A stretch of DNA of 64,000 bases from Glaciecola sp964621345 (GCA_964621345.1 CAZUON010000004.1:61150-125149), one strand, 5' to 3'. Counted from the stretch's first letter, positions 7,885 to 17,618 are shown. Translations and numbers: made by a program. Notes: a model not told the origin generated them from the letters alone.

Positions 7885-9846
7885 ATGACTGACCTTGAAA
7901 AAATTCAGCGACGGCTCGACCGAGAGCGAAGCGCCAGAAAAGAGGCTGAACGCCTTTTACAAGAAAAAAGCGCAGCGCTTTATGAAAAAAACACCCAATT
8001 ATCTGCTCTAAGTGAAAGTTTAGAAAAACTGGTTGCTCAACGCACCGCTCAAATGCAAAAGGCAAGAGACGATGCATTAGCAGCACTGCAAGTAAAAAGT
8101 GATTTTATTGCAAATATGAGCCACGAGCTTCGCACTCCCATGAACGGTGTATTGGGGGTATTAACCTTACTACAAGAAGAAAATTTAAATGAAGAGCAGG
8201 CAGAGCTGTTAGCCGTTGCACAGTCATCGGGGAAGCATTTGCTTGAGGTGATCAATGATATTTTGGACTTTTCTAAAATAGAAGCAAACAAGATTTCCAT
8301 CGAACTTGCACCATTAGAAGTTAGGCCTTATTTAGATGAGCTAATTGCTCCATTTATATTGCAGGCCAAGCAAAAAAATATTGCACTCAATTGCCACATC
8401 AACAACGACGTGGAAGCTACCTTACTCAGCGATAAGCTGCGATTAACCCAAATCATTAGTAACCTTTTATCAAACGCCATTAAATTTACTCACGAGGGAG
8501 CGGTTAATTTAATATTCAGTAAAAAAGAGGCCGGTCAATATCGTATCGAAGTAAGAGATACCGGCATTGGTATCAGTGCAGAAAATATTAATTTGGTGTT
8601 TACTGCATTTGAGCAGGCCGATACCAGTATCACTCGAGAGTTCGGGGGGACGGGCTTAGGTATGAATATTACTAAGCGTTTAGTCGATATGTTAAACGGA
8701 GATATTCATATTCAAAGTGAGCTTGGTCGGGGAACATCCTTTTGCATCGATATTGACATGGAGGTGGTTAACAACACCCTCATTAATAAAGTTGAACGAG
8801 ATGACAAAATAAACCTAGGACGAGAGCTTTCTTTGCTATTAGTGGAAGATCACACAGTCAATCAAATGATTGCTACCCGACTGCTGGAGAATTGGGGGTT
8901 TAGTGTGCTACTAGCCGAAAATGGTGCTCAAGCATTGGAAATCGCAAAGCAACAAGTTTTCGATGTCATTTTAATGGACTTACAAATGCCAGTAATGGGG
9001 GGGATACAAGCGAGCCGGCTTTTGCGTGAACGAAGTTTGATTGCTGAAAATGTGCCAATCATTGCAATGACTGCACACAGCACTGAGGAGCATATCAAAG
9101 AATGCTTGGCTGCTGGGATGCAAGATCATATTTCAAAGCCTTTAAATAAGGAGATACTGTTGTCGGTTTTGCAGCGTCACCTTGATAGTAATACGGTAAT
9201 GTCTGAGGCGAATGATGAACAACTATCAGCAACATCCCCTACATTATTGGCTATTAGCATTGCGCATATCAATATTGCTGATGCTCTACAAAGAGTGGGG
9301 AACGATTGGTCGCTCTTGCATAGTTTAATTAAACGCTTTCTTGATGAGTTTCTTGATTTTTATGCCGTATTTAGTCAAGCAAAAGCAGATGACATGCAAA
9401 CCTACGGAATTTCCATGCTGCATAAAATTAAAGGGAGTGGCGGGAATTTAGGATTCCAACCACTTTATGAGCTTGCCTCAGAGGCTGAGTCCAACATGTT
9501 AGTGCAGTCAAAGTGGCCAAGTAATGACAGCATTATGCAAATTGAGAATATGTTATCTGACATTCGAGCGGACTTTGTAAAAATTGATCCAGAGTTAGGA
9601 CAAGAACCTGGCACAACTAAAGCAATTAAAGTAAGTGATAAAGAAGTATTGGCACATATATCGCAAGCGCAAGAGAGTCTCAAGCAAGATGTATTTGCGA
9701 CACAAGCAACATTAGATGAAATGCTTAGTTTTGAGTTAAATAATGAATTATACAAGCTCATCAACCAAGCGCATACCGCGCTCATGGTTTTTGATACCGA
9801 AACTGTCGCACAAGCGCTCAGCAAAGCCCGATTAATATTGGAATAA
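7885..9846 (+). CDS. Hybrid sensor histidine kinase (HisKA-HATPase-REC-Hpt)
   Basis: Soluble phosphorelay kinase of 653 residues. It opens with a coiled coil (about 1-65, rich in E/K/R), then HisKA with His80 in MSHELRTP, HATPase with DTGIGI (225-230) and GGTGLGM, a receiver with Asp365 in LMDLQMP, and an Hpt domain with His513 in HKIKGSGGNLG. A further 120-residue helical tail follows. There is no membrane segment or PAS domain, so the input is probably cytoplasmic or through a partner via the coiled coil. The response-regulator gene starts 3 bases after its stop, making a two-gene operon and a likely four-step relay with it. The ATG is the first in frame after a stretch without coding signs. 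Confidence 0.92.
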   Translation: MTDLEKIQRRLDRERSARKEAERLLQEKSAALYEKNTQLSALSESLEKLVAQRTAQMQKARDDALAALQVKSDFIANMSHELRTPMNGVLGVLTLLQEENLNEEQAELLAVAQSSGKHLLEVINDILDFSKIEANKISIELAPLEVRPYLDELIAPFILQAKQKNIALNCHINNDVEATLLSDKLRLTQIISNLLSNAIKFTHEGAVNLIFSKKEAGQYRIEVRDTGIGISAENINLVFTAFEQADTSITREFGGTGLGMNITKRLVDMLNGDIHIQSELGRGTSFCIDIDMEVVNNTLINKVERDDKINLGRELSLLLVEDHTVNQMIATRLLENWGFSVLLAENGAQALEIAKQQVFDVILMDLQMPVMGGIQASRLLRERSLIAENVPIIAMTAHSTEEHIKECLAAGMQDHISKPLNKEILLSVLQRHLDSNTVMSEANDEQLSATSPTLLAISIAHINIADALQRVGNDWSLLHSLIKRFLDEFLDFYAVFSQAKADDMQTYGISMLHKIKGSGGNLGFQPLYELASEAESNMLVQSKWPSNDSIMQIENMLSDIRADFVKIDPELGQEPGTTKAIKVSDKEVLAHISQAQESLKQDVFATQATLDEMLSFELNNELYKLINQAHTALMVFDTETVAQALSKARLILE

Positions 9847-9849
9847 AAG

Positions 9850-10983
9850 ATGAACAAACACCGTATTTTATTAGTGGACGACTCACCCAACGAGCTGCGT
9901 ATTTTGATGGAAGTACTTAAGCATAAGTATGCCATTGTTGTGGCCACATCAGGTGAACAAGCAATTAAAATGGTACAAGACGACAAGCAGATTGAGCTGG
10001 TGTTGTTAGATGTAAACATGCCGTTGAAATCAGGATATGAAACCTGCAAAGAAATCGTCAATATTTCGCCTGAATTACCTGTGGTGTTTGTATCTGCGAA
10101 TGATTCGACTGACGAAATATTGAAAGGCTTTGATGTAGGCGGTGTAGATTATTTGACCAAACCCATCGATACCAATGTAGTTGCGCGTAAAGTAGATGTC
10201 ATCGTCAATGAGCGCGATATGCTTCACAAGCTTCAGGATGAACATAAAAATACCTCTGACATGGTTATGTCAGTGATTGCCAGTGCTGGTCATTTAGGAA
10301 CGGTTTTGGGCTTTTTGCGAGCGGGTTTAAAAATTAAGACACACGAAGGTTTATTGAGTGCCTTATTTGATGTGTTTGATAGCTTGAATATGGACGTATG
10401 CGCGCAGCTGAGAACGCCGTCGGAAATCATAAATCGTGCCACTAGAGGCAGTCTGACACCTCTAGAATCAGACTTGCTTGACCGAGCGGGAAATATGCAA
10501 GGGCGCTTTTTAGAAAAAGGTAATCGCTATATCGTTAACTTTGAAAGTGTGTCGGTCATTGTGAAGAATATGCCTGATGATGACGTTTTAAAAGGTGATT
10601 TACGCGACAATTTGATGATGATTCTAGAAGACACTGATGCGCTTAATCAGAAGTTAGGTAACAGTGAAATAGCATCATCGAAATTAGCTGATGTGGCAGG
10701 TGTGCGTGAACAGTTTTTGGATGTGTCGAGCACCCTAGATATGCTGTCAAAGCAGTATCAAAGCAATAAATCTACAATTGTGAATTTAATTGAAGATATG
10801 AATATTGAGTTTGAGCAAGCATTTTTTAAACTTGGTCTATTAGAGCAACAAGAGGATGAACTCACCTTCATCGTTTCGTCAAAAACAGAACAGTTCAATC
10901 AGAATATGAAACAAAGTGAAGATATGGAACAAGCAATCATTTCAACTCAGGAGCAATTACAACAGATAGTTAAAAGCTTGTGA
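9850..10983 (+). CDS. Response regulator with uncharacterised helical output domain
   Basis: 377 residues. The N-terminal receiver (about 4-120) has DD at 10-11, phosphoacceptor Asp54 in LLDVNMP, SAND and the Lys of LTKP. The remaining 250 residues match no output domain that I recognise (no HTH, GGDEF, HD-GYP or PP2C motif). They are predicted helical and end in a Gln/Glu-rich coiled coil (about 315-377). This suggests a protein-binding output. It sits directly behind the hybrid kinase, whose Hpt domain is its likely phosphodonor. Confidence 0.88.
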   Translation: MNKHRILLVDDSPNELRILMEVLKHKYAIVVATSGEQAIKMVQDDKQIELVLLDVNMPLKSGYETCKEIVNISPELPVVFVSANDSTDEILKGFDVGGVDYLTKPIDTNVVARKVDVIVNERDMLHKLQDEHKNTSDMVMSVIASAGHLGTVLGFLRAGLKIKTHEGLLSALFDVFDSLNMDVCAQLRTPSEIINRATRGSLTPLESDLLDRAGNMQGRFLEKGNRYIVNFESVSVIVKNMPDDDVLKGDLRDNLMMILEDTDALNQKLGNSEIASSKLADVAGVREQFLDVSSTLDMLSKQYQSNKSTIVNLIEDMNIEFEQAFFKLGLLEQQEDELTFIVSSKTEQFNQNMKQSEDMEQAIISTQEQLQQIVKSL

Positions 10984-11021
10984 TTGGGTTTGGGTTGAAC
11001 AGACCATAGTGTGTTTATTTT

Positions 11022-11039
11022 GTTTAGTTTATACTGAAC
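11022..11039 (+). promoter_or_regulatory. Imperfect palindrome over a candidate -10 box, upstream of GbsR-type gene
   Basis: GTTTAG-TTTATA-CTGAAC is an 18-base near-palindrome (five of six arm positions match) that contains TATACT, a good -10 hexamer, 36 bases before the regulator ATG. No convincing -35 was found. Overlap of operator and -10 would fit autorepression, which is an inference. Confidence 0.35.
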
Positions 11040-11074
11040 AATGTGTATTTAAGAAATAAGTCGTTAACTAAGTT

Positions 11075-11515
11075 ATGAATGAAACGAGCGAATTGGTCAT
11101 TAGTGACTTCATTGAAAAGATGGGGTTGATCAGCCAAGCGGACGGTTTACCGCGGATTGCCGGGCGCATATTAGGCGCTCTTATTATGTCTGATGAGCCT
11201 TTTAGTTTTTCACAACTCAGCGAGCTGCTAGCGGTGAGCCGCGCGAGTGTCTCTACAAATACGCGCTTATTGGTCAATTTAGGTATGATTGAACGCACTA
11301 CAAAACGTGGTGAGAGACAAGATTACTTTAAGTTAAAAGAAAACCCCTATTTGAGTTTAAAGCAGGGTATACAAACTCGAATCACTCATGCATCAGAGGT
11401 TTTGTCTGACACACAGGCAAAATTGCCCGACGAACTCGCCGGGGCGAAAAAGCGCTTACACGACATGCAATGTTTTTATAGCGACTTTGCCAGAGCTATC
11501 AAATCAATTACTTAA
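11075..11515 (+). CDS. GbsR/MarR-like winged-helix transcriptional regulator
   Basis: 146-residue winged-helix protein. The N-terminal helix FIEKMGLISQADGLPRIAGR is typical of GbsR-like proteins, followed by the HTH FSQLSELLAVSRASVSTNTR and the wing IERTTKRGERQDYF, then a C-terminal helical dimerisation tail. It precedes an RND efflux adaptor and pump on the same strand, so it is probably their local repressor. Candidate operators are the near-palindrome upstream of it and the 18-bp palindrome just after its stop. The ligand is unknown. Confidence 0.85.
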   Translation: MNETSELVISDFIEKMGLISQADGLPRIAGRILGALIMSDEPFSFSQLSELLAVSRASVSTNTRLLVNLGMIERTTKRGERQDYFKLKENPYLSLKQGIQTRITHASEVLSDTQAKLPDELAGAKKRLHDMQCFYSDFARAIKSIT

Positions 11516-11534
11516 TATACGAATGTGCTAATTT

Positions 11535-11552
11535 GTCTTGCTGCAGCAAGAC
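11535..11552. promoter_or_regulatory. 18-bp perfect palindrome before the efflux genes
   Basis: GTCTTGCTGCAGCAAGAC is a perfect palindrome in the 73-base gap between the regulator and the efflux adaptor, 36 bases before the adaptor ATG. It is a good candidate operator for the adjacent winged-helix protein. It is not followed by a T run, so it is not a typical terminator. Confidence 0.5.
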
Positions 11553-11588
11553 GCTCGATGACCAATTTAATAAGGATATAAAGACAAC

Positions 11589-12674
11589 ATGCAAAAGTCT
11601 TACTGGGTAGCTGCAATATGTTCACTGCTACTGATATTTTGGATGCTTTCAGGTTTCATTTCTGATAGCGAATCGACAAATGGAGCCTCTACGTCGCAGC
11701 AAAAAACAACGGATTCAGATACTTTGTTCAAAGTGGCTATTCAGAAAATGCAGGCAAAGCCTACGCAACTTTTTATCATTGCAAATGGAGAGGTTGAACC
11801 GAAGCGAGTGGTACAAGTAAGAGCGCAAACTCAGGGGCAAATTTCATCAATATTGGTGAACGAAGGCGATATGATTGAACAAGGTCAACGGATAGCGACT
11901 ATCGACATGAATGACCGACAAATTCGTCTAAGCCAAGAGCTAGCTCTATTAGAATCAAGGGAAAATACTCTAGAAAGACAACAACAATTAGCTGCACGTA
12001 ATTATCAATCGCAGAGCGACATAGACCAAGCAAAAGCTGACCTTAAAGCTTCACAAGCGGCGATTGCGAGTATTGAGTTAGATATTGCACATACCAATAT
12101 ACGCGCGCCTTTCACTGGTATGCTTGAGCGTTTGGTCGCGGAGCAGGGGGATTTTGTGCAAGTAAACGGGCCGGTTGCTGTGCTATTACAACAATCCACC
12201 CTGTTAGTTACCCTTCCTATTGCCCAGCAAGATATAAACAAACTTCAACTTGGTACAAGCGCACAAGTGACTCTCTCTACGGGTGAATCGGTTGAAGGAC
12301 GTTTAACCTATATTGCTCCGCGAGCGAATGAACAGACTCGTACCTTTGATGTTGAAATTGAAATCGACAACAGTGACGCAAGTTTACGCAGCGGAATGAG
12401 TGCAAAAGCTAAAATTTCTACTGGTGAGGTGGACGCTCACTTTTTATCTCCCGCATTATTTTCCCTCAGCAGTGACGGGGATGTGGGTGTGAAGGTAGTG
12501 GATGAGACTGATAAGGTGCGTTTTTACCCGGTGACCATTTTACAAAGTAATACACAAGGTGCGTGGGTTGATGGTTTACCAGAACAAGTGAGGGTGATCA
12601 CCAGAGGCCAAGGCTTTGTTGATGAGGGAAATCAAGTCAGTGTTGAAGACCGAAGCGCACAAGGTTTACGCTAA
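11589..12674 (+). CDS. RND efflux periplasmic adaptor (membrane fusion protein)
   Basis: HlyD-family periplasmic adaptor, 361 residues. It has an N-terminal membrane anchor (about 6-25), a biotinyl-lipoyl half-motif VQVRAQTQGQISSILVNEGD, an alpha-hairpin of about 60 residues, the second half IRAPFTGMLERLVAEQGDFV, and beta-barrel and membrane-proximal domains. It couples the inner-membrane pump encoded 1 base after its stop to an outer-membrane channel not encoded here. AAGGATATAAAG lies upstream of the ATG. The substrate is not predictable from sequence. Confidence 0.9.
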   Translation: MQKSYWVAAICSLLLIFWMLSGFISDSESTNGASTSQQKTTDSDTLFKVAIQKMQAKPTQLFIIANGEVEPKRVVQVRAQTQGQISSILVNEGDMIEQGQRIATIDMNDRQIRLSQELALLESRENTLERQQQLAARNYQSQSDIDQAKADLKASQAAIASIELDIAHTNIRAPFTGMLERLVAEQGDFVQVNGPVAVLLQQSTLLVTLPIAQQDINKLQLGTSAQVTLSTGESVEGRLTYIAPRANEQTRTFDVEIEIDNSDASLRSGMSAKAKISTGEVDAHFLSPALFSLSSDGDVGVKVVDETDKVRFYPVTILQSNTQGAWVDGLPEQVRVITRGQGFVDEGNQVSVEDRSAQGLR

Positions 12675-12675
12675 C

Positions 12676-15600
12676 ATGAACACGATTATAGATGCTGCCT
12701 TTACTCGCGCACGCACCATAGCCCTCGTGTTTATTATGCTCATTGTGGCAGGCGCGAGTTCCTATTTTTCAATTCCCAAGGAAGCTGAGCCTGACGTTAC
12801 TATTCCCATTGTATACGTCTCGGTCGTTTATGACGGTATTTCCCCTGAAGACGGTGAGCGTTTGCTCATTCGCCCTTTAGAAAAAGAATTGCAATCGATT
12901 GAGGGCCTGCGCGAAATGAAAGCCACTGGCTCCCAAGGTTTTGCATCAGTTACGCTAGAGTTCGATGCGGGCTTTGATGCGGACCAAGCCTTACAAGACG
13001 TTCGTGAGAAAGTGGATATTGCTAAAGCAGAGCTGCCCCCGGGGAGCGAAGAGCCCAGAGTGACTGAGGTCAATATATCGCTTTTCCCTGTCCTTACGGT
13101 TGTTTTATCGGGGGAGTTACCAGAGCGCTCTTTACTCAATATTGCACAAAATCTTAAAGATCGAATGGAAGCACTTCCGGGCGTTTTGGAAGTCGAAATT
13201 GGCGGAGAACGAGAGGAACTGCTCGAAGTTGTGGTGGACCCTACCGCTCTTGAGACCTATCAACTTTCGTTTACCGATGTATTTAATTTTGTGAGTGCCA
13301 ATAATCGTTTAGTTGCTGCTGGTGCCCTTGATACTGGCGCTGGACGAATGGTATTTAAGGTACCCGGGGTAATTGAAACTATGGAAGATTTATCTTCATT
13401 GCCCGTTAAAAAGGTAGGAAATAATATTGTGACCTTCTCAGATGTCGCGAGCATTCGTCGTACCTTTAAAGACCCTAGTTCTTTTGCACGAATTCAAGGT
13501 GAGTCAGCATTGGCACTGGAAGTTTCAAAACGCTCCGGAGCAAATATCATCGAGACAGTAGCTCAGGTCAGAGCCCTCGTTGCACGGGCGCAAGAGACAT
13601 GGCCGAGCACAATAAAAATTAACTATTTACAAGATAAATCAGACCAAATTAAGACCATGTTGGGGGATTTAGAAAACAATGTAATTACTGCCATTATACT
13701 GGTCATGATTGTTATTGTTGCAGTACTGGGAATTCGCCCTGCAATATTGGTTGGTTTGGCTATACCTGGGTCTTTCTTAACGGCGATGGTGGTGATTAAC
13801 TTTTTTGGTTTTACCTTAAATATCGTTGTGCTTTTTAGTTTAATTTTGGTGGTAGGTATGTTGGTTGATGGCGCGATTGTGACCATTGAACTTGCCGACC
13901 GTTACATGCAAGAGGGTGAGCCACCTACCATTGCTTTTGCTAAAGCATCAAAACGTATGGCATGGCCAATTATTGCATCAACGGCAACGACTTTAATGGT
14001 GTTTGGACCCTTACTGGTATGGCCCGGTTTGGTGGGCGAATTTATGAAGTTCTTGCCCATTACCGTGATTATTACACTGATAGCTTCCTTGTTTATGGCG
14101 TTAATTTTTATTCCGGTATTAGGAAGTGTTATCTCCTCTAAGAAACAGCAAAATAGTAAGGGTGATAGTTCAACAAGTCGAGATATTCGCGCTGCTGAAA
14201 ATGGCGATCTCAGCAGTATTAAGGGCTGGGTAGGAAGTTATTTACGCCTTCTCAATCACTTACTTTCGCATCCGGGCAAAAGCCTGGGCGTAGCCGTACT
14301 CTCATTATTTGCAGCGTATGCCGCGTATTTCATGCAAGGCAAGGGAGTCGAGTTTTTCCCCGAAATAGAACCAGAGTTTTTACAAGTGCAAGTGCAAGCT
14401 AGAGGCGATTTGTCGATAAACGAGCGTGATGCACTTGTGTCTCAGGTTGAGAGAGTCTTACTGCAACAAGCACATATCGATTCTGTGTATACCAAAACTC
14501 TTGGTGCCGGCATGCAGTCACAATCTGATATGCCCGAAGATGTGATTGGTATCATTCAGCTCGATTTGGCTGATTGGCAAACCCGACCTGATTCGGTGAC
14601 CTTAATTGACCAGATGCGCGAAAAGGTAAAAGATATTGCGGGTATTAAAGTACAGGTAAGAGAGCAGCAGTCGGGGCCATCTGCGGGTAAGCCAGTGCAA
14701 ATGGATATCAATGCGAATAGTACACCTGCACTTGAAAGCGGCGTAGAGCATATTCGTCAACTTATGGACGACATTGGTGGATTTGTTGATGTGGAGGATT
14801 CTCGCGCTTTACCAAGCATAGAGTGGCGCCTTAAGGTCAACAGAGAGCTAGCTGCGCAATTCGATGTAAACGTAAGCTTGTTAGGAAACGCCGTTACACT
14901 AATTACTAATGGCGCCTTATTGGCAGAGTATCGCCCTGACGATGTGGAAGATGAAGTAGAAATTCGCCTGAGATTTCCGCAGGAAAGTCGCAACTTAGAC
15001 CAGCTTTTTGCCCTGACGATTCCCACAAAAGAGGGGCTTGTGCCTATTCGTAACTTTGTGAGCGTGGAGCCTGCTCAAAAGATGGGAAGAGTCACTCGCA
15101 TTAACAGTGAACGGGCTATTTCTATTAAATCGAGTGTTCGCGAAGACCTGTTAGCTGATGCGCAAGTAAAAAAGCTTCGTGAGGCAATCGAAACTGACCC
15201 GCTTCCTGCAGGTGTCAACATCAAATTTAAAGGGCAAGACGAGGATTCCCAAGAGGCAATGGTATTTTTAAGTAATGCCTTTATTGCAGCGATATTTTTA
15301 ATGTTGGTCATTCTGCTTACGCAATTTAACAGCTTTTATCAGGCCTTCATTGTACTTAGCGCTATTGTGTTCTCAACCGCGGGAGTATTGCTGGGCTTAG
15401 TTGCGAGCGGTCAGGCTTTTGGCATTGTGATGGGGGGAATTGGTGTTATCGCATTAGCAGGGATTGTGGTGAACAATAATATTGTACTCATCGATACCTT
15501 CAACGATTTAAAATCAAGAGGGATGGACACCAAAGAGGCTATTTTGCGTACCTCAGCACAACGTATTCGCCCTGTACTGCTGACATCCTTTACCACCATA

Positions 15601-15810
15601 TTAGGCTTGATGCCGATGGTGTTTGCGTTAACGATTGACGTTATCGACCGAGAAATTTCAGTTGGAGCACCGTCTGCGCAGTGGTGGACGATGCTTGCAA
15701 GTACTATAGCCGGAGGGCTTACCTTTGCAACTATTCTCACTTTGTTAATTACCCCTAGTTTATTAATGCTCGGAGATCAAATAAACAAATTTGTGAAAGA
15801 GAAAACATAA
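12676..15810 (+). CDS. RND efflux pump permease, AcrB-like superfamily
   Basis: 1044-residue proton-driven inner-membrane transporter with the classical two-fold RND layout: TM1, large periplasmic loop, TM2-6 (about 335-505), TM7, second loop and TM8-12 (about 880-1035). TM4 carries GMLVDGAIV, so only the first of the two aspartates of AcrB-type pumps (VDD) is kept. This form occurs in several RND branches. The ATG at 12676, one base after the adaptor stop, is preferred. An in-frame TTG at 12616 would add a 20-residue charged leader inside the adaptor gene. Same operon as the adaptor, and the outer-membrane factor must come from elsewhere. Confidence 0.92.
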   Translation: MNTIIDAAFTRARTIALVFIMLIVAGASSYFSIPKEAEPDVTIPIVYVSVVYDGISPEDGERLLIRPLEKELQSIEGLREMKATGSQGFASVTLEFDAGFDADQALQDVREKVDIAKAELPPGSEEPRVTEVNISLFPVLTVVLSGELPERSLLNIAQNLKDRMEALPGVLEVEIGGEREELLEVVVDPTALETYQLSFTDVFNFVSANNRLVAAGALDTGAGRMVFKVPGVIETMEDLSSLPVKKVGNNIVTFSDVASIRRTFKDPSSFARIQGESALALEVSKRSGANIIETVAQVRALVARAQETWPSTIKINYLQDKSDQIKTMLGDLENNVITAIILVMIVIVAVLGIRPAILVGLAIPGSFLTAMVVINFFGFTLNIVVLFSLILVVGMLVDGAIVTIELADRYMQEGEPPTIAFAKASKRMAWPIIASTATTLMVFGPLLVWPGLVGEFMKFLPITVIITLIASLFMALIFIPVLGSVISSKKQQNSKGDSSTSRDIRAAENGDLSSIKGWVGSYLRLLNHLLSHPGKSLGVAVLSLFAAYAAYFMQGKGVEFFPEIEPEFLQVQVQARGDLSINERDALVSQVERVLLQQAHIDSVYTKTLGAGMQSQSDMPEDVIGIIQLDLADWQTRPDSVTLIDQMREKVKDIAGIKVQVREQQSGPSAGKPVQMDINANSTPALESGVEHIRQLMDDIGGFVDVEDSRALPSIEWRLKVNRELAAQFDVNVSLLGNAVTLITNGALLAEYRPDDVEDEVEIRLRFPQESRNLDQLFALTIPTKEGLVPIRNFVSVEPAQKMGRVTRINSERAISIKSSVREDLLADAQVKKLREAIETDPLPAGVNIKFKGQDEDSQEAMVFLSNAFIAAIFLMLVILLTQFNSFYQAFIVLSAIVFSTAGVLLGLVASGQAFGIVMGGIGVIALAGIVVNNNIVLIDTFNDLKSRGMDTKEAILRTSAQRIRPVLLTSFTTILGLMPMVFALTIDVIDREISVGAPSAQWWTMLASTIAGGLTFATILTLLITPSLLMLGDQINKFVKEKT

Positions 15811-15907
15811 TTCGCTTATGACATCTTGCAATACAGACTGCTTTTAGAGTGCATATCCCTCTGTTATTTTGAGCCTTAATTTTTGATGTTAAATGCATGG
15901 CTGATGT

Positions 15908-16768
15908 ATGACAGAATTTTCAATGAGTAGCACAGAGCAGTATTTAAATGCGCCTTTTGAACTGGGTGACGATGATATTGACTATTACCGCCGCCACGGT
16001 CATATAAAACTACAACAAGTGTGCGACAGCGCGCACATTCCTGCATTTCGTAAGGTTGTAAATGAAGGCGTGAATAAACGCAAAGCCTCTATTCAGTTAT
16101 TACCCTTTGAGGAGCGTGATACTTATGGCAAGGCTTTTTTACAAATTATGAATTTATGGGTTGAGAACCCCGCGCTGGCGAAATGGGTCTTGAGCAAACG
16201 TTTTGCCAGTGTGGCTGCTGCTCTTATGGGGGTCAAAAAGGTACGGATTTATCACGACCAAGCCTTATTTAAGGAGCCGCAGGGAGGCTTAACCCCATGG
16301 CATCAAGACCAACACTACTGGCCGCTAGATACCGACAAGTGTATCACCATGTGGATGCCCCTTATGGATATTACGGCAGCGATGGGAACGCTCAATTTTG
16401 CAAGTGGAACCTCTAAGGTTGGATATTTAGGTGACATGCCAATTTCAGATGACTCTGAAGCGGTGTTAAGTCAAATGTGCCAAGACCGGGGCTTCAACGT
16501 TGTCAATTATGGTGATATGAACGCCGGGGATGCTACCTTTCATTCCGGTTGGTGTTTACATGGCGCACCTGGCAACCATACTCATACTTTAAGAGAGGTC
16601 ATGACTGTTATTTGGTACGAAGATGATGCTCGTATTATAGAACGCCCCGATCCACAAAAGCGCTGGAATAGTTCCAGAGAGAATGACTTGGCAACGTGGC
16701 TGCCAAATTGCAAACCGGGGGAGTTAGCTGCTAGTCCAATAAACCCCGTGATTACGCCATTTATCTAA
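15908..16768 (+). CDS. Phytanoyl-CoA dioxygenase (PhyH) family oxygenase
   Basis: Fe(II)/2-oxoglutarate-dependent oxygenase of 286 residues. The iron ligands are visible as His132 and Asp134 in TPWHQDQHYWP and a distal His218 in HSGWCLHGAPGN. The conserved core between them (MWMPLMDITAAMGTLNFASG) is typical of bacterial PhyH proteins that hydroxylate small molecules. The substrate is unknown. The gene stands alone between the RND pump and the channel gene. Neither this ATG nor the one five codons later has a clear ribosome site, so the start is uncertain by that much. Confidence 0.88.
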   Translation: MTEFSMSSTEQYLNAPFELGDDDIDYYRRHGHIKLQQVCDSAHIPAFRKVVNEGVNKRKASIQLLPFEERDTYGKAFLQIMNLWVENPALAKWVLSKRFASVAAALMGVKKVRIYHDQALFKEPQGGLTPWHQDQHYWPLDTDKCITMWMPLMDITAAMGTLNFASGTSKVGYLGDMPISDDSEAVLSQMCQDRGFNVVNYGDMNAGDATFHSGWCLHGAPGNHTHTLREVMTVIWYEDDARIIERPDPQKRWNSSRENDLATWLPNCKPGELAASPINPVITPFI

Positions 16769-16778
16769 GGACTCAAAC

Positions 16779-16812
16779 ACACTCTTACCAGTGTTGGTTT
16801 TATTTTTATTTT
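16779..16812 (+). terminator. Weak terminator after the PhyH gene
   Basis: A short stem (ACACT/AGTGT, 6-base loop) is followed by a T-rich tract beginning GGTTTTATTTTTATTTT. The stem is only 5 bp, so this is tentative. Confidence 0.3.
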
Positions 16813-16859
16813 CCGAGATAAATTCGCTACACTCAAATTAAAGCTAAAATGGAATCAAT

Positions 16860-17309
16860 ATGCTATATCAAATACTAATAGGGTCAGTGGTTATATTTGC
16901 CACGGTATTCGTACAAAGTGGCAGCATTATGTGCCTCGATATGGCAATCAAACATTGGTCTAAGTGGGTATATAGCGCCGGTAGCTTCGTGAAAAACACC
17001 TGTGTGTTATCTTTAATTGTAATTGGCTTGGTCTTTGGTATGACAATCACTTGTTGGGTCTGGGCCTTCGTGTTTGTGCACTTAGACATTTTTGCTAATA
17101 TAGAAGAATCGTTATATTTCGCTATCGTTACCTTTGCCACCCTAGGTTATGGTGATATTGTGCTAGATAGTCAGTGGCGAATTTTAAGCAGCTTAACCGC
17201 CTTAAATGGCTTAATTTTGGTGGGCTTAAATACGGCTTATCTTGCGCAGACCTTTACCAATATAAAACAACGTCAACACATGCTTGAGAAAACCAGCGAG
17301 CATGCATAA
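16860..17309 (+). CDS. Two-pore-helix type potassium channel (Ion_trans_2)
   Basis: 149-residue membrane protein with an N-terminal TM (about 2-24), a second TM (about 45-72), a pore helix with selectivity filter TFATLGYGDI (about 91-100), and a final TM (about 107-130). The filter TLGYGD is the K+ channel signature. There is no regulatory RCK/TrkA_N domain, so it is probably a simple voltage-independent tetrameric channel. No functional neighbours. Confidence 0.85.
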   Translation: MLYQILIGSVVIFATVFVQSGSIMCLDMAIKHWSKWVYSAGSFVKNTCVLSLIVIGLVFGMTITCWVWAFVFVHLDIFANIEESLYFAIVTFATLGYGDIVLDSQWRILSSLTALNGLILVGLNTAYLAQTFTNIKQRQHMLEKTSEHA

Positions 17310-17391
17310 ACGCTGCACCTTGGTCGCCGTGAGTATCTACTGCAGATGATATAAAATATTAAAAAATACATAAACAAATATGGTTAGCAAA

Positions 17392-17426
17392 GGTTTAAAT
17401 GCGGCGCATTGCCGAATCGTTTAACC
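17392..17426. repeat. Bulged two-part inverted repeat in a 309-base gap
   Basis: The 17310-17618 gap between the channel and the GH10 gene has no gene that I can support. Its one structured element is a compound inverted repeat. The outer arms GGTTTAAA/TTTAACC have one bulge, and the inner arms CGGC/GCCG enclose GCATT. It could be an operator or an RNA hairpin upstream of the glycosidase. No T run follows. Confidence 0.35.
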
Positions 17427-17618
17427 GAGTAGACATGGCAAACGGCTACTAATTTATTGGCACCTGTCTATTTAGGTATTTGTTTTACAGAGCAAGTTCA
17501 AGCGTAGTTGCGTGCTAAAAGCTTCAGTAATTTTCGTAAAGGCTTTACAAAACTGAGGCTTTGAGCTTTGCTTAATATGTATGCGATGCTTAATTTTTAT
17601 CGTTAGCAGAGCATCAAC

